A stretch of DNA of 64,000 nt from Paroceanicella profunda (GTDB lineage: Bacteria; Pseudomonadota; Alphaproteobacteria; Rhodobacterales; Rhodobacteraceae): positions 3,068,501 to 3,132,500 of the forward strand of contig NZ_CP040818.1 of NCBI RefSeq assembly GCF_005887635.2, read 5' to 3'. Made by a program: the position numbers and the translations under genes. The stretch's first letter is position 1. Every line of letters starts with the position of its first letter. Positions 39,430-51,821 of the stretch are shown here, in pieces. The notes under the pieces are model-generated. The model was given only the letters and a program-made list of their open reading frames with translations, was not told the DNA's origin and ran no database searches.

Positions 39430-40008
39430 GTGTTTCATCTCCCATCCCGCGCATCGGGCGCGCGCCTCGCGCTGATTGCTGCGCTCATCGCGGCGCCGCT
39501 TGCCGGTGTCCGTGCGCAGACGATCCAGGTCACGCCGCTCGATGACCTCCCCTCGGAGTCGGCGCAGGGCGCGCCCGCGGCCGATGGGCAGCAGGCCGCG
39601 CCTGACGCGGTGACCGAGGGGCGGGCGAAGACCCGCGAGCTCACCAACGAGATCCCCGACGTGCGCCCGCCGGTAACCAGCGTGCCCACCGACATCGCGG
39701 TGCTGCGCGGGCTGGACAAGATGACCGGCGAGATCAGCACCTTCGAGATGCATGTGGGCGAGGAGCGCGCGTACAAGCGCCTCGACCTCACGCTGGAGGC
39801 CTGCCGCCGCCCGGCGCCCGGCGAGAAGGAAGACGCCTACGCCTGGCTGCAGATCCGCGACAAGCGCGAGGAGCAGCCGGATTTCCATGGCTGGATGTTC
39901 GCGTCCAGCCCGGCGCTCTCGGCGCTGGACCACCCGCGCTACGATGTCTGGGTGCTGAGCTGCAAGACCGAGGCGGAAGAGGCGTCCACCGGCAGTTCCC
40001 AGAACTGA
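39430..40008 (+). CDS. exported DUF2155 protein
   Basis: A 192-residue protein with a cleavable signal peptide ([19 protein letters not shown], cleavage after ARA/VRA near residue 29), an acidic low-complexity stretch, and the DUF2155 domain: [51 protein letters not shown] and [11 protein letters not shown]. The family is periplasmic, found mainly in alphaproteobacteria, and of unknown function. The start is GTG 39430. Its 3' end overlaps the convergent aat gene by 70 bases. Confidence 0.88.
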   Translation: MFHLPSRASGARLALIAALIAAPLAGVRAQTIQVTPLDDLPSESAQGAPAADGQQAAPDAVTEGRAKTRELTNEIPDVRPPVTSVPTDIAVLRGLDKMTGEISTFEMHVGEERAYKRLDLTLEACRRPAPGEKEDAYAWLQIRDKREEQPDFHGWMFASSPALSALDHPRYDVWVLSCKTEAEEASTGSSQN

Positions 40009-40595
40009 GCGGTGCGCATGAGGGCGGCGTCCAGCATCTCGTGGTAGGTGTCACGGCTCACCTCGACGGCGCCGAGCCGGGCGAGGTGGTCGGTCACGAA
40101 CTGGGTGTCGAGCAGGGTGAACCCGCCGGCGCGCAGCCGCGCCACCAGCCACACCAGCGCGATCTTCGAGGCATCTGGGCGGTAGGAGAACATGCTCTCA
40201 CCGAAGAAGGCCGCGCCCAGCCGCACGCCGTAGAGGCCGCCCGCAAGGCCCTGGTCGTCGTAAACCTCGATGGAATGCGCGTAGCCCATGCGGTGCAGCG
40301 TGATGAACAGGTCGCGGATTTCCGGGTTGATCCAGGTTTCCTCGCGCCCCGCGCAGCCGTCCAGCGTGGCGGAGAAATCCTCGTCGATGCCCACGCGGAA
40401 CCGGCCGCGCCGGATGGTCCGGCGCAGGGAGGCCGAGACGTGAAGGGCGTCGAGCGGCAGGATCCCGCGCTGTTTCGGGTCCACCCAGAACAGGCTGGTG
40501 GCGCGGGCGGATTCGGCCATCGGGAAAACGCCGGCCGCGTAGGCGCGCAGCAGCAGCGTCGGGGTGATCTCGAGGGGGTCCTGCGGTTTCGACAT
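39939..40595 (-). CDS. aat: leucyl/phenylalanyl-tRNA-protein transferase
   Basis: Adds Leu or Phe to proteins with N-terminal Arg or Lys, creating N-degrons for ClpS-ClpAP. The 218 residues have [73 protein letters not shown] and [23 protein letters not shown] 40595 ([19 protein letters not shown]) matches the family. It overlaps the DUF2155 gene by 70 bases at their convergent ends. Confidence 0.95.
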   Translation of the reverse strand: MSKPQDPLEITPTLLLRAYAAGVFPMAESARATSLFWVDPKQRGILPLDALHVSASLRRTIRRGRFRVGIDEDFSATLDGCAGREETWINPEIRDLFITLHRMGYAHSIEVYDDQGLAGGLYGVRLGAAFFGESMFSYRPDASKIALVWLVARLRAGGFTLLDTQFVTDHLARLGAVEVSRDTYHEMLDAALMRTAQFWELPVDASSASVLQLSTQTS

Positions 40596-40719
40596 GATCC
40601 TCAGACTGCCACAGAGCGTGGCCGCGTGCCAGATGATCTCGCGCATTCGGCGCATCCTTCGCGGGCTTGATCCCCGGCGCGCGGGAGGCCAGAGTGACGC
40701 CGCAATCGGAGGATCTTTC

Positions 40720-41013
40720 ATGCAGTTTACCGTAATCGCCCGCGACGACACCGCCCCGGGCACCCTGGACCGTCGCATGGCGCATCGGCCGGAGCACCTG
40801 GAAGGCCTGTTCGCGGGCAAGAAGGACGGCTCGATCATCGACGGCGGCGCGATCATCGGCGAAGACGGCAACATGGCCGGCTCGGTGATGCTCTACGAGG
40901 CGGAGGACCGCGCGGCGCTCGACGCCCTTCTCGCGGCCGAGGTGTTCTACCGCGAGAAGGTGTGGAAGGACATCGAGATCATCCCGATCCGCCGGGTTCC
41001 CTGGCCGGAGTGA
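40720..41013 (+). CDS. YciI family protein
   Basis: A 97-residue ferredoxin-like (dimeric alpha-beta barrel) protein. [20 protein letters not shown], the conserved His in [10 protein letters not shown], and the catalytic-type Asp region of [18 protein letters not shown] support YciI. ATG 40720 is preceded by GGAGGATCT. Related proteins act as small hydrolases or dehalogenases, but most have no known role. It converges on cbbE. Confidence 0.85.
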   Translation: MQFTVIARDDTAPGTLDRRMAHRPEHLEGLFAGKKDGSIIDGGAIIGEDGNMAGSVMLYEAEDRAALDALLAAEVFYREKVWKDIEIIPIRRVPWPE

Positions 41014-41029
41014 GCCGCAGGCGCCCGGG

Positions 41030-41731
41030 TCACACCGGCTCGGGCGCGCGCAGCGCCGCCTCCGCGGCCTGGCGGATGGCGCGGATATTGGCGCCGTACG
41101 GCGCCGGGTTCGCCACCGAGCCGCCGCGGAACACCGCGGAGCCTGCCACCAGCACATCCGCCCCCGCCGCGGCCACCAGCGGCGCGGTCTCGGGGGTTAC
41201 CCCGCCGTCGATCTCGATGTGCACCGGGCGGTCGCCGAGCATTGCGCGCAGGCGGCGCACCTTGTCCACCTGGCTCGCGATGAAGCTCTGCCCGCCGAAG
41301 CCGGGGTTCACCGTCATCACGCAGACGAGGTCCACCGCGTCCAGCACGTAGTCGATGGCCTCCGCCGGGGTGGCGGGGTTCAGCGCCACGCCGGCCTTGC
41401 AGCCGAGGTTCCGTATTGCCTGAAGCGAGCGGTGCAGGTGCGGACCTGCCTCCGCATGCACGGTCAGGATGTCGGCCCCGGCCTCGGCGAAGGCCTCCAG
41501 ATAGGGGTCGGCCGGCGCGATCATCAGGTGCACGTCCATCACGGTTTTCACATGCGGGCGCAGGGCCTTCACCATGGCGGGGCCGAAGGTGAGGTTGGGC
41601 ACGAAATGCCCGTCCATCACGTCGACATGCACCCAGTCGGCGCCCAGGGCCTCGATCGCCGCGCATTCGGCGCCGAAGGCGGCGAAATCGGCCGAGAGGA
41701 TGGAGGGTGCGATGCGGATCCGGTCAGTCAT
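41030..41731 (-). CDS. rpe: ribulose-phosphate 3-epimerase
   Basis: Interconverts ribulose 5-phosphate and xylulose 5-phosphate; in this context it returns pentose phosphates to the Calvin cycle (CbbE). The 233-residue TIM barrel shows [49 protein letters not shown] and [13 protein letters not shown] 41731 overlaps the cbbX stop by 8 bases. It is the last gene of the cbb operon. Confidence 0.96.
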   Translation of the reverse strand: MTDRIRIAPSILSADFAAFGAECAAIEALGADWVHVDVMDGHFVPNLTFGPAMVKALRPHVKTVMDVHLMIAPADPYLEAFAEAGADILTVHAEAGPHLHRSLQAIRNLGCKAGVALNPATPAEAIDYVLDAVDLVCVMTVNPGFGGQSFIASQVDKVRRLRAMLGDRPVHIEIDGGVTPETAPLVAAAGADVLVAGSAVFRGGSVANPAPYGANIRAIRQAAEAALRAPEPV

Positions 41732-42644
41732 GGGGTCTCTCCTGGTCGAGCCCGCCGGAGAAGACGCGGCTGGCACGGATGTCCTCCTCCTCGATGGTCG
41801 AGAGGGCGGCGGCGTTCACCCGGCCTCCGGCCTCGAAAAGCCGGTTGGCCTGGCGCAGGCGGGCGCGGTCGAGCGCGTTCCTGAGCGAGCGGGCGTTGGC
41901 GAAATGCGGCTGGGCGCGCCGCAGGGATATGTACTCGGTCACGGCCGCGCGCGCGCCGGGCGAGAGGCGGTAGCTCTGCTCCTCCAGCATCCGCTCGGAG
42001 ATGGTGAGCAACTCGGCGTCGGAGTAGTCGGGGAAGCCGATGTGATGGGCGATGCGGGAGCGGAAGCCGGGGTTCGAGCGGAAGAACAGGTCCATCCGGT
42101 CGGCGTAGCCGGCGAGGATCACCACGAGGTCGTCGCGGTTGTTCTCCATCACCTGCAGCAGGATCTCGATGGCTTCCTGGCCGTAGTCGCGCTCATTGTC
42201 GGGGCGGTAGAGGTAATAGGCCTCGTCGATGAACAGCACGCCGCCCATGGCCTTCTTCAGGATCTCCTTGGTCTTGGGCGCGGTGTGGCCGATGTACTGG
42301 CCCACCAGGTCGTCACGCGTGACGGAGATCAGGTGGCCCTTGCGCACGTAGCCCAGCCGGTGCAGCAGGCCCGCCATCTTCAGCGCCACCGTGGTCTTGC
42401 CGGTGCCGGGATTGCCGGTGAAGCACATGTGCAGGGTGGGCGTGTCCTGCGCGAGGCCGAGGCTGCGGCGCGCGCGGTCGACCAGCAAGAGGGCGGCGGT
42501 CTCGCGGATTCGGGCCTTCACCGGTTTCAGGCCGGTGAGCTCGCGGTCCAGCTCGGCCAGCACTTCGGCCACGCCGGAGCTTTCGAACTCGGCCCGCAGG
42601 TCTATATCCCCCGGGGGGGCGGTCTCGGCGGTGTCCAGGCTCAT
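41724..42644 (-). CDS. cbbX: red-type Rubisco activase CbbX
   Basis: AAA+ motor that removes inhibitory sugar phosphates from red-type Rubisco by pulling on the CbbL C-terminus, and is itself activated by RuBP. The 306 residues have Walker A GNPGTGKT (77-84), the pore-loop [11 protein letters not shown], Walker [16 protein letters not shown], sensor region [12 protein letters not shown], and arginine finger region [15 protein letters not shown] 42644 follows GGAGAT. Its presence fits form IC CbbL/CbbS. Between it and cbbS lies an opposite-strand MgtC gene. Confidence 0.96.
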   Translation of the reverse strand: MSLDTAETAPPGDIDLRAEFESSGVAEVLAELDRELTGLKPVKARIRETAALLLVDRARRSLGLAQDTPTLHMCFTGNPGTGKTTVALKMAGLLHRLGYVRKGHLISVTRDDLVGQYIGHTAPKTKEILKKAMGGVLFIDEAYYLYRPDNERDYGQEAIEILLQVMENNRDDLVVILAGYADRMDLFFRSNPGFRSRIAHHIGFPDYSDAELLTISERMLEEQSYRLSPGARAAVTEYISLRRAQPHFANARSLRNALDRARLRQANRLFEAGGRVNAAALSTIEEEDIRASRVFSGGLDQERPHD

Positions 42645-42686
42645 CGGGATCTCCTCTCGCAACAACGGACAGGGGGAGGCAGGCGC

Positions 42687-43142
42687 ATGGAATTCGAGAC
42701 GCTCGCGATGCTCGACCGGATGGAAACCCCGCTGGGCACGGCGGTGCTGCGGTTGTTCATCGCCGCACTTCTGGGCGGGGTGATCGGCATCGACCGGGAG
42801 GCGCGGCAGCACTCGGCCGGCCTGCGCACCCATATCCTCATCTGTCTCGCGGCCTGCCTGTTCACCCTCATCAGCGCCGAGCTCTTCGCGCGTTTCGCCG
42901 ATGCGGGCGGCAACATGGACCCCACGCGCGTCATCGAGGCGGTGACGGCCGGGGTGGCCTTCCTCGCCGCGGGCACGATCATCCGCGGCGAGGGAGGGGT
43001 GAAGGGGCTCACGACCGGCGCGGGCATGTGGCTGGCGGGCGCCATCGGCTGCGCCACCGGGGTGGGGCTGTACCTGCTGGCCGTCATCGCCACGGTGCTC
43101 GCGGTCATCGTGCTCTCCCTCGTCAGGCTCTTCGAGCGGTGA
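42687..43142 (+). CDS. MgtC/SapB family membrane protein
   Basis: A 151-residue protein with about four membrane helices. [26 protein letters not shown] is the family signature, seen here as adjoining segments near residues 29-54, with [18 protein letters not shown] and the glycine-rich [20 protein letters not shown] 42687 follows GGGGGAGGC. Relatives affect magnesium or phosphate homeostasis or inhibit F-type ATP synthase; the role here is unknown. It lies antisense inside the cbb operon, 42 bases from cbbX and overlapping the cbbS 3' end by 20 bases. Confidence 0.9.
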   Translation: MEFETLAMLDRMETPLGTAVLRLFIAALLGGVIGIDREARQHSAGLRTHILICLAACLFTLISAELFARFADAGGNMDPTRVIEAVTAGVAFLAAGTIIRGEGGVKGLTTGAGMWLAGAIGCATGVGLYLLAVIATVLAVIVLSLVRLFER

Positions 43143-43515
43143 GCGTGTAGTTCATCGTGCGCCCGCCCACCTCGGTGCGGGTCATGAGGAACGTCGGCTC
43201 CTGCGTGGGGCGGTTCACGATGAAGGACATGGTCACCGTCTCCAGCCCGCGGGTGTTGTCGAAGGCGTTGAGGCGGATGTAGGCCTCGGGGTGGGCCTTG
43301 CGGCAGTCCTCCAGCTCCATCATCACGCCCTTCGCGTCGCGCAGGTCGAACATCGGGTTGCCCCACATGTCCCAGTAGGTGTTCCGCGGGTGGGGGTCGT
43401 GGGTGTATTCCACGCCGATGGCCCAGTCCCGGCCGAGGCAGTATTCCACCTGGGCGGTGATCTGCTCGTCCGTGAGGTCGGGCAGGAAGGAAAAGCAGCC
43501 CTGGGTGATGCGCAT
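43123..43515 (-). CDS. cbbS: Rubisco small subunit (form I, red type)
   Basis: Small subunit of the L8S8 enzyme. The 130 residues begin [19 protein letters not shown] and contain [34 protein letters not shown] and [20 protein letters not shown]. The C-terminal extension ([14 protein letters not shown]) is the beta-hairpin typical of red-type enzymes, which helps assembly without RbcX/Raf1. It is 23 bases downstream of cbbL. Confidence 0.97.
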   Translation of the reverse strand: MRITQGCFSFLPDLTDEQITAQVEYCLGRDWAIGVEYTHDPHPRNTYWDMWGNPMFDLRDAKGVMMELEDCRKAHPEAYIRLNAFDNTRGLETVTMSFIVNRPTQEPTFLMTRTEVGGRTMNYTLTARRA

Positions 43516-43538
43516 GGTCTCTCTCCTTTTGGCGGGGG

Positions 43539-46093
<2,555 letters not shown>

Positions 46094-46106
46094 TGCGGAG
46101 TCTCCT

Positions 46107-48110
46107 TCAGCTGCGGGTGAGCAGGGCGCGGGCGGCCTCGGCCACGCGCGCAGGGGTGAGGCCGAAATGGCGGTAGAGCTCGGGGGCGGGGCCGGAGGCG
46201 CCGAAGCCGGTCATGCCTGCGAAACCGCCCTCGCAGCCGATCAGCGCCTCCCAGCCCTGGCGCACCGCGGCCTCCACCCCGAGGCGCGGTGCGGTGCCCA
46301 GCACCTCGGCGCGGTAGGCCAGCGCCTCCTCCGCGAAGCGCTCGAAACAGGGGGCGGAGACCACGGCCACGCGCAGCCCCTCCGCCTCCAGCAGGTCCGC
46401 CGCATCGAGCGCGAGCGAGACCTCCGAGCCGGTGGCGATCAGCGTGAGGTCGCGCGGGCCGATGCTCTCGCGCAGCACGTAGGCGCCGCGGGCGGTGAGG
46501 TTCTCCGCCTCGTGGTGGCGCCGTACCGTGGGGAGGGACTGGCGCGAGAGGCAGAGCACCGAGGGCGTGCGGGCCGAGGTCATCGCCAGCTCCCAGGCCT
46601 CGGCGGTCTCCACCGCGTCGGCGGGGCGGTAGACGTGCAGGTTGGGCATGGCGCGCAGGCTGGCGATGGTCTCCACCGGCTGGTGGGTGGGGCCGTCCTC
46701 GCCCAGGCCGATGGAATCGTGCGTCATCACGTAAGCCACCGGCACGCCCATGAGCGCGGAGAGCCGGATGGCCGGGCGGCAGTAATCGGCGAAGGCGAGG
46801 AAGGTGCCGCCGTAGGGCTTCAGCCCGCCGTGCAGCGCCATGCCGTTCATCGCCGCCGCCATGCCGTGCTCGCGGATGCCGTAGTGGATGTAGCGGCCGG
46901 AGAAGTCCCCCGGGGTGACCGACGCCATGTCCGGCGTGCGGGTGTTGTTCGAACCGGTGAGATCGGCCGAGCCGCCCACCGTCTGGGGCAGGGTGGCGTT
47001 CACCACGCCGAGGGCGAGTTCCGAGGCCTTGCGGGTGGCATGTGCGGGGCGGGTTTCGCTGATGCCGGCCTTGAAGGCGCAGATGGCCTCACGCAGGGCG
47101 GCGGCGTCCACCGGCGCCCGGGCCTGTTCGAAGGCGGCGGCTTGCGGGGACGCGGCCAGCCGCGCCTCCCAGTCCGCGCGGGCCGCGGCGCCGCGCCGGG
47201 CCACGCGGCCCCAGGCCGCGCGCACCGGCCCGGGGATCACGAAGGGCGCGTGCGGCCAATCGAGCGCTGCGCGGGCGGCGGCGATCTCCTCCGCCCCCAG
47301 CGGCGCGCCATGCACCTTGTGCGAGCCGGCGAGCGTGGGCGCGCCCTGGCCGATCACCGTGCGGCAGGCCAGCAGCGAGGGGCGCGGGTCCGCCTTCGCG
47401 GCGGCGAGGGCGGCGTCGATCGCCTCGGGGTCATGCCCGTCCACCCGGGCCACGTGCCAGCCGAGGGCGGCGAAGCGCGCGCATTGGTCGGCGGAGGAGG
47501 AGAGCGAGACCGGCCCGTCGATGGTGATGCGGTTGTCATCCCACAGCACGATCAGCCGGCCGAGGCCGAGATGCCCGGCAAGGTCCGCCGCCTCGTGGGA
47601 GATGCCCTCCATCAGGCAGCCGTCACCGGCCATCACGAACGTATGGTGGTCCACCAGCCCGTCGCCGTAACGGGCGTTGAGCATGCGCTCGGCCAGCGCC
47701 ATGCCGACGGCGGTGGCGATGCCCTGGCCAAGGGGGCCGGTGGTCATCTCGATGCCGCGCGCGTGGCCGTATTCCGGGTGGCCGGCAGTGCGGGCGCCGA
47801 GCTGGCGGAAGGCCTGCAGCTCCTCCAGCGTCATGTCCTCGAACCCCACCAGGTGGTGCAGCGCGTAGAGCAGCATCGAACCGTGCCCGGCCGAAAGCAC
47901 GAAGCGGTCGCGGTCCGGCCAGTCCGGCCGAGATGGGTCCAGCCGGATGTGGCGGGCGAAGAGGACGGTCGCCACGTCCGCCATGCCCATGGGCATGCCG
48001 GGGTGGCCGGATTGCGCGGCCTCCACCGCGTCCATCGCGAGCACGCGCAGCGCGGTGGCCATGGCGGCCTCGGCGGCGGCGGGCGGGGCGATCTTCTCCA
48101 TTGTGGTCAT
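46107..48110 (-). CDS. cbbT: transketolase
   Basis: Thiamine-diphosphate enzyme that exchanges two-carbon units in the Calvin cycle and pentose phosphate pathway. The 667 residues show [17 protein letters not shown], the ThDP motif [20 protein letters not shown] through NRITIDG, the pyrimidine domain [17 protein letters not shown], and [18 protein letters not shown]. It lies between cbbP and cbbA with gaps of 13-15 bases, marking a compact operon. Confidence 0.97.
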   Translation of the reverse strand: MTTMEKIAPPAAAEAAMATALRVLAMDAVEAAQSGHPGMPMGMADVATVLFARHIRLDPSRPDWPDRDRFVLSAGHGSMLLYALHHLVGFEDMTLEELQAFRQLGARTAGHPEYGHARGIEMTTGPLGQGIATAVGMALAERMLNARYGDGLVDHHTFVMAGDGCLMEGISHEAADLAGHLGLGRLIVLWDDNRITIDGPVSLSSSADQCARFAALGWHVARVDGHDPEAIDAALAAAKADPRPSLLACRTVIGQGAPTLAGSHKVHGAPLGAEEIAAARAALDWPHAPFVIPGPVRAAWGRVARRGAAARADWEARLAASPQAAAFEQARAPVDAAALREAICAFKAGISETRPAHATRKASELALGVVNATLPQTVGGSADLTGSNNTRTPDMASVTPGDFSGRYIHYGIREHGMAAAMNGMALHGGLKPYGGTFLAFADYCRPAIRLSALMGVPVAYVMTHDSIGLGEDGPTHQPVETIASLRAMPNLHVYRPADAVETAEAWELAMTSARTPSVLCLSRQSLPTVRRHHEAENLTARGAYVLRESIGPRDLTLIATGSEVSLALDAADLLEAEGLRVAVVSAPCFERFAEEALAYRAEVLGTAPRLGVEAAVRQGWEALIGCEGGFAGMTGFGASGPAPELYRHFGLTPARVAEAARALLTRS

Positions 48111-48125
48111 GGCTTGGGTCTCCTT

Positions 48126-48998
48126 TCAGGCCCGGCGCGCCTGGTCGACCAGCCGCAGGATGAGCGGCGTGAGGATCAGCTGCATCGCGAGGTCGAGCTT
48201 GTTGCCGGGGATGACGATGGAATTCGCGCGGCTCATCCAGGAGCCGTGGATCATCTGGGTGAGGTAGGCGAAATCGATGCCGCGCGGGCTGCGGAAGCGG
48301 ATCACCACCAGGCTCTCGTCCGCGGTGGGGATCCAGCGGGCGATGAACGGGTTCGAGGTGTCGACCACCGGCACGCGCTGGAAGTTGATGTCCGTCTCGG
48401 TGAACTGCGGGCAGATCACGTGGGCATAGGCGTGCATGCGGCGCAGGATGGTGTCGGTGACCGCCTCCGTGGTGTAGCCGCGCATCGCCCGGTCCCGGTG
48501 GATCTTCTGGATCCATTCGAGGTTGATCACCGGCACCACGCCGATCTTGAGGTCGGCCTCGCCGGCGATGTCGAGCGTGTCGGTCTTCACCGCGCCGTGC
48601 AGCCCCTCGTAGAACAGGAGGTCCGAGCCGTCCTCGAAGGGCGCCCAGGGAGTGAACGCCCCCGGCGGCGTGCCCCAGCGCGCGGCCTCCGCCTCATCGT
48701 GCACGTAGTGGCGGGTGCGGCCGGTGCCGGTCTCGCCATAGGTGCGGAAGATGGTCTGCAGCTCGTCCAGCACGTTGGCCTCCAGGCTGAAATGGCTGAA
48801 GGTCTCGTCGCCGGCGGCGAGGCGCGCGGCCAGCTCGGCCTTCATCTCGGCGCGGTTGAAGCGGTGGAAGGCGTCGCCCTCGATGGTGACCGGGGTGATG
48901 CCTTCGCGCCGGAAGATCTGGTCGAAGGTGTGCTTCACCGTGGTTGTGCCCGCGCCGGAGGAGCCGGTGACCGAGATGATGGGATGTTTTCTGCTCAT
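48126..48998 (-). CDS. cbbP: phosphoribulokinase (bacterial type)
   Basis: Phosphorylates ribulose 5-phosphate to RuBP, a Calvin-cycle-specific step. The 290-residue octameric bacterial type has P-loop GSSGAGTTTVKHTF near residue 12, the acceptor region EGDAFHRFNRAEM, and FYEGLHGAVKTD. Length and sequence exclude the plant/cyanobacterial regulated type. ATG 48998; the longer upstream frame is antisense noise over fbp. Confidence 0.97.
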   Translation of the reverse strand: MSRKHPIISVTGSSGAGTTTVKHTFDQIFRREGITPVTIEGDAFHRFNRAEMKAELAARLAAGDETFSHFSLEANVLDELQTIFRTYGETGTGRTRHYVHDEAEAARWGTPPGAFTPWAPFEDGSDLLFYEGLHGAVKTDTLDIAGEADLKIGVVPVINLEWIQKIHRDRAMRGYTTEAVTDTILRRMHAYAHVICPQFTETDINFQRVPVVDTSNPFIARWIPTADESLVVIRFRSPRGIDFAYLTQMIHGSWMSRANSIVIPGNKLDLAMQLILTPLILRLVDQARRA

Positions 48999-49012
48999 GA
49001 TGCTTTCGCCCT

Positions 49013-50029
49013 TCAGGTCTTGAACAGGCCGCGGATGCCGAAGAGCGGCGAGATCTCGGCCTCCGGCAGGTCGTGGTAGGCGGCCACGCGGGCCACCTTC
49101 TCGGCGCTGCCGAACACGAAGGGGGTGCGGGCATGCAGGCCGGAGGCGGCGCGTGACAGGATCGGGTCCGCGCCGTCGGTCGCGCGTCCGCCCGCCTGTT
49201 CCATCAGGAAGGCGATGGGCGCGCATTCGTAGACCAGCCGCAGCCGGCCGTGCTGGTAGCCGGGGCGCGCGTCCGCGGGGTAGAGGAAGATGCCGCCGCG
49301 CATCAGGATGCGGTGCGTCTCGGCCACCAGAGAGGCGATCCAGCGCATGTTGTAGTCCCGCCCCAGGGGCCCCGCCGCGCCGGACAGGCAATCGTCGACA
49401 TAGGCGCGCACCGGCTTGGACCAGTGGCGGAAATTCGAGGCGTTGATGGCGAATTCCGAGGCGCGCGGCGGCACGCGCACCCGGTCGTTCACCAGGCCGA
49501 AGCGGCCGGTGCCCGGGTCCAGCACGTAGTGGCTCACGCCGGCGCCCCAGGTCAGCAGCAGCGCGGTCTGCGGGCCGTAGATCACGTAGCCCGCGGCAAG
49601 CTGGCCATCGGCGGGGGCGAGGAAGCTCTCCTCCGGGCTCGCCTGCGCGGCGCGGATCGAGAAGATCGTGCCGATGGAGACGTTCACGTCGATGTTGGAG
49701 GAGCCGTCCAGCGGGTCGATGGCGAGCGCGAGGGTGCCGCTCGGGTCGATTTCAGTGACACCCTCGCGCTCTTCGGACACCAGCCAGCGCACGCCCGTGC
49801 CGGGGAGGCAGGCAGCGAACGCGTCATCGGCGATCATGTCGAGCGCCTTCTGGCCGTCTCCGTCCGAATTGCGCCCCACCGCGGCCCCCAGGGAAGAGGA
49901 GAGGCCGCCGCGGGCGATCAGCCGGGAGACCTCGACCGCCACCCCGCCCAGGGCGCCGATCAGCCCGGCCACAACGGGGTCGGCCCCGGTGAGCAGCAGA
50001 TGCTCGTGCAAGCTGGTGATGTGGGTCAT
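49013..50029 (-). CDS. cbbF: fructose-1,6-bisphosphatase class I
   Basis: Hydrolyses fructose 1,6-bisphosphate, and in autotrophs usually sedoheptulose 1,7-bisphosphate. The 338 residues have [13 protein letters not shown], the metal site [40 protein letters not shown], and [20 protein letters not shown] with the catalytic C-terminal region [20 protein letters not shown] sequence. It is the first gene of the cbb operon, divergent from cbbR. Confidence 0.97.
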   Translation of the reverse strand: MTHITSLHEHLLLTGADPVVAGLIGALGGVAVEVSRLIARGGLSSSLGAAVGRNSDGDGQKALDMIADDAFAACLPGTGVRWLVSEEREGVTEIDPSGTLALAIDPLDGSSNIDVNVSIGTIFSIRAAQASPEESFLAPADGQLAAGYVIYGPQTALLLTWGAGVSHYVLDPGTGRFGLVNDRVRVPPRASEFAINASNFRHWSKPVRAYVDDCLSGAAGPLGRDYNMRWIASLVAETHRILMRGGIFLYPADARPGYQHGRLRLVYECAPIAFLMEQAGGRATDGADPILSRAASGLHARTPFVFGSAEKVARVAAYHDLPEAEISPLFGIRGLFKT

Positions 50030-50130
50030 GGTTCCTTCCCGGCTGCGTCTTGAGTGCGCAATAATGTTTCAGTGCGGGAAGCCGTGGCGAAATGGAATTG
50101 AAAAAAAATGTGGATGCGTTAAGAAAAATT
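50030..50130. promoter_or_regulatory. cbbR / cbb operon control region
   Basis: The 101 bases between cbbF and the preferred cbbR start are AT-richer than the surroundings and must hold both divergent promoters. TTGAGTGCGCAATAA near 50051-50065 has the T-N11-A spacing of LysR-type operators and is a candidate CbbR site. Confidence 0.5.
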
Positions 50131-51048
50131 ATGGCTCATGAAAACGCGATCACCCTCAAGCAGCTCCGGGCTCTCGCGGCCATCGTGGAGGCGGGAACGC
50201 TTACCGCGGCGGCGCAGACACTTAGTGTCACGGCGCCCGCCGTCTCAACCCAGCTGCGCACGCTGGAGGCGCATCTGGACGTGCGTCTGCTGCACCGCAA
50301 CGAGGGTGGGCCGGCGCTGCCGACCCCGGAAGGGCGGGAGATCCTGCTTGCGGTGTCAGAGGTGGAAAGCGTTCTGGAACGCTGCTTTGCCCGCATCGCC
50401 GCCATCCGCGCCGGCAAGGCCGGGCGCGTGGCGCTGGGGGTGGTGAGCACGGGGAAATACTTCGCGCCCGGCATCGTTGCTGCGGCGCGGCGGGCCTTGC
50501 CGGACATCGAGGTGGGGCTGATCGTGGGCAACCGCGGCGAGGTGATCGAGGCGCTGCGGCGGCGGGCGATCGACCTCGCGATCATGGGCCGCCCCCCCCG
50601 GGAACCGGCGGTGGAGGCCGCCGTGCTGGGCCCGCATCCGCATGTTCTGATCGCCCCGCCCGAGCACCCGCTGGCCGGGCGCTGCGACATTACGCCCGAG
50701 GCGCTGCTGGCCGAGACCTTCCTGGTGCGGGAACCGGGTTCGGGCACGCGGATCCTCGCCGAGCGAATCCTTGATCGGATCGGCGACGGCCAGCCCTATG
50801 ACACGGTGGAGATGAACAGCAACGAGACCATCAAGCAGGCGGTGATCGCCGGGCTGGGCGTGGCGATCATCTCCCGCCACACGGTGCTGCATGAGCTGGA
50901 CGCCGGCCGTCTGGTGACACTGGCCTTCGCCGGCCTGCCCATCGAGCGGCAATGGTTTCTCATCCACCGCGCCGGGGTTGCGCTGTCGCACACCGCGGCC
51001 GCGCTGCACCGCTTCATCCTGGACCAGAAGGGGCATATCCCGGGCTGA
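50131..51048 (+). CDS. cbbR: LysR-type regulator of the Calvin-cycle operon
   Basis: DNA-binding activator of cbb genes that senses Calvin-cycle metabolites. The 305 residues have the N-terminal winged helix ITLKQLRALAAIVEAGTLTA through LSVTAPAVSTQLRTLEAHL and a C-terminal LysR effector domain (GVVSTGKYFAPGIVAAARR, ETFLVREPGSGTRILAE, QAVIAGLGVAIISRHTV). ATG 50131 (MAHENAITLKQ) is preferred because the preceding 39 bases are AT-rich and promoter-like; an in-frame ATG at 50092 would add 13 residues. Its position divergent from cbbF supports the name. Confidence 0.93.
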   Translation: MAHENAITLKQLRALAAIVEAGTLTAAAQTLSVTAPAVSTQLRTLEAHLDVRLLHRNEGGPALPTPEGREILLAVSEVESVLERCFARIAAIRAGKAGRVALGVVSTGKYFAPGIVAAARRALPDIEVGLIVGNRGEVIEALRRRAIDLAIMGRPPREPAVEAAVLGPHPHVLIAPPEHPLAGRCDITPEALLAETFLVREPGSGTRILAERILDRIGDGQPYDTVEMNSNETIKQAVIAGLGVAIISRHTVLHELDAGRLVTLAFAGLPIERQWFLIHRAGVALSHTAAALHRFILDQKGHIPG

Positions 51049-51093
51049 CATCCGGCCCGTCTGCCCGGGGGCGCAGGGTCCTGGAGGAAGATG

Positions 51094-51130
51094 CATGCAA
51101 AATCATCGCAGAGGGGAGGATTTATGCATG
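51094..51130. promoter_or_regulatory. imperfect inverted repeat upstream of marR gene
   Basis: CATGCAAAATC (51094-51104) and GATTTATGCATG (51119-51130) form an imperfect inverted repeat in the leader before the MarR gene. It may be the regulator's own operator or an mRNA structure that covers the ribosome site GGGGAGGA between the arms. Confidence 0.4.
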
Positions 51131-51214
51131 TCAGGCAGGAAAGAAATTGACCGGTCCCGGCAGCGCGGTAACCTTGGCCCCCGCAACAATTGCAGAAAGG
51201 TAACGATTGCATGA
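51128..51214 (+). CDS. possible 28-residue leader ORF coupled to marR gene
   Basis: ATG at 51128 follows GGGGAGGA with seven-base spacing, an excellent ribosome site. The 28-codon frame (MSGRKEIDRSRQRGNLGPRN, basic) ends with TGA overlapping the MarR ATG as ATGA. The overlap suggests translational coupling to the regulator. The basic composition is not that of a known amino-acid attenuator. It may be a real small protein, a leader peptide or chance. Confidence 0.38.
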   Translation: MSGRKEIDRSRQRGNLGPRNNCRKVTIA

Positions 51215-51705
51215 ATCATCCGGTTGCGGATCCGTGCAGGCTCAAGCTTGGTGCACTGTTCGACCAGTGCCACGCGCTCGTCTCCTCCGAGATGTTCCGG
51301 CGCATGACGGATGATCTGCGGGGCCTTGAGCTCTCCTTCAGCCAGATTCATGCGCTGATGCACTTGAACCGGCATGGCGGCGTGATCATCGCCGACCTGG
51401 CGGAGGCGGTGAAGCTCAGCTCCACGGCCGCGTCGCGGATGGTGGAGCGGATGGTGCGTGTGGGGCTGGTCCAGCGGCGCGAGAACCCCGTGGACCGCCG
51501 GCAGAAATACGTCGAGCTCACGCCCGCCGGCCTCGCGCATCTCAAGGAGCTGCGCAACTCCACCATCCAGATCTACTCGGAGCTTTTCGTGCATGTGCCC
51601 GATGCGGACGTGCTCAACCTCATCGACGCGCTGAACCGGACCTGCAGCCACATGCCGCTGTCGTGCTGCCTGGGACAATTCCAGCCCGCCGATCCGGAGG
51701 ACTGA
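51211..51705 (+). CDS. MarR family transcriptional regulator
   Basis: A 164-residue winged-helix protein. LSFSQIHALMHLNRHGG leads into the recognition region IADLAEAVKLSSTAASRMVE and the wing LVQRRENPVDRRQKYVELTP. Four cysteines near the ends (DPCRLK, DQCHAL, SCCLGQ) may allow redox or metal sensing, though this is only composition. ATG 51211 follows AGAAAGGTAACG. It lies between cbbR and the convergent ggpS gene; its target is unknown and could be the adjacent osmolyte genes or itself. Confidence 0.88.
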   Translation: MNHPVADPCRLKLGALFDQCHALVSSEMFRRMTDDLRGLELSFSQIHALMHLNRHGGVIIADLAEAVKLSSTAASRMVERMVRVGLVQRRENPVDRRQKYVELTPAGLAHLKELRNSTIQIYSELFVHVPDADVLNLIDALNRTCSHMPLSCCLGQFQPADPED

Positions 51706-51780
51706 CGCGCGAGGGGCCCGCGCCGTGCTGCGGGGCAGGGGCGGCCGCACCGCGCTTACGGCAGCCCCCGCGCCACGGGT

Positions 51781-51808
51781 TGCCGCCCGACCCCGGGGCC
51801 GGGCGGCA
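51781..51808. terminator. hairpin between convergent marR and ggpS
   Basis: TGCCGCCCG (51781-51789) pairs perfectly with CGGGCGGCA (51800-51808) in the 116-base gap between convergent genes. It is a plausible bidirectional terminator, without a U-run. Confidence 0.4.
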
Positions 51809-51821
51809 CGCTGACGGGCGC

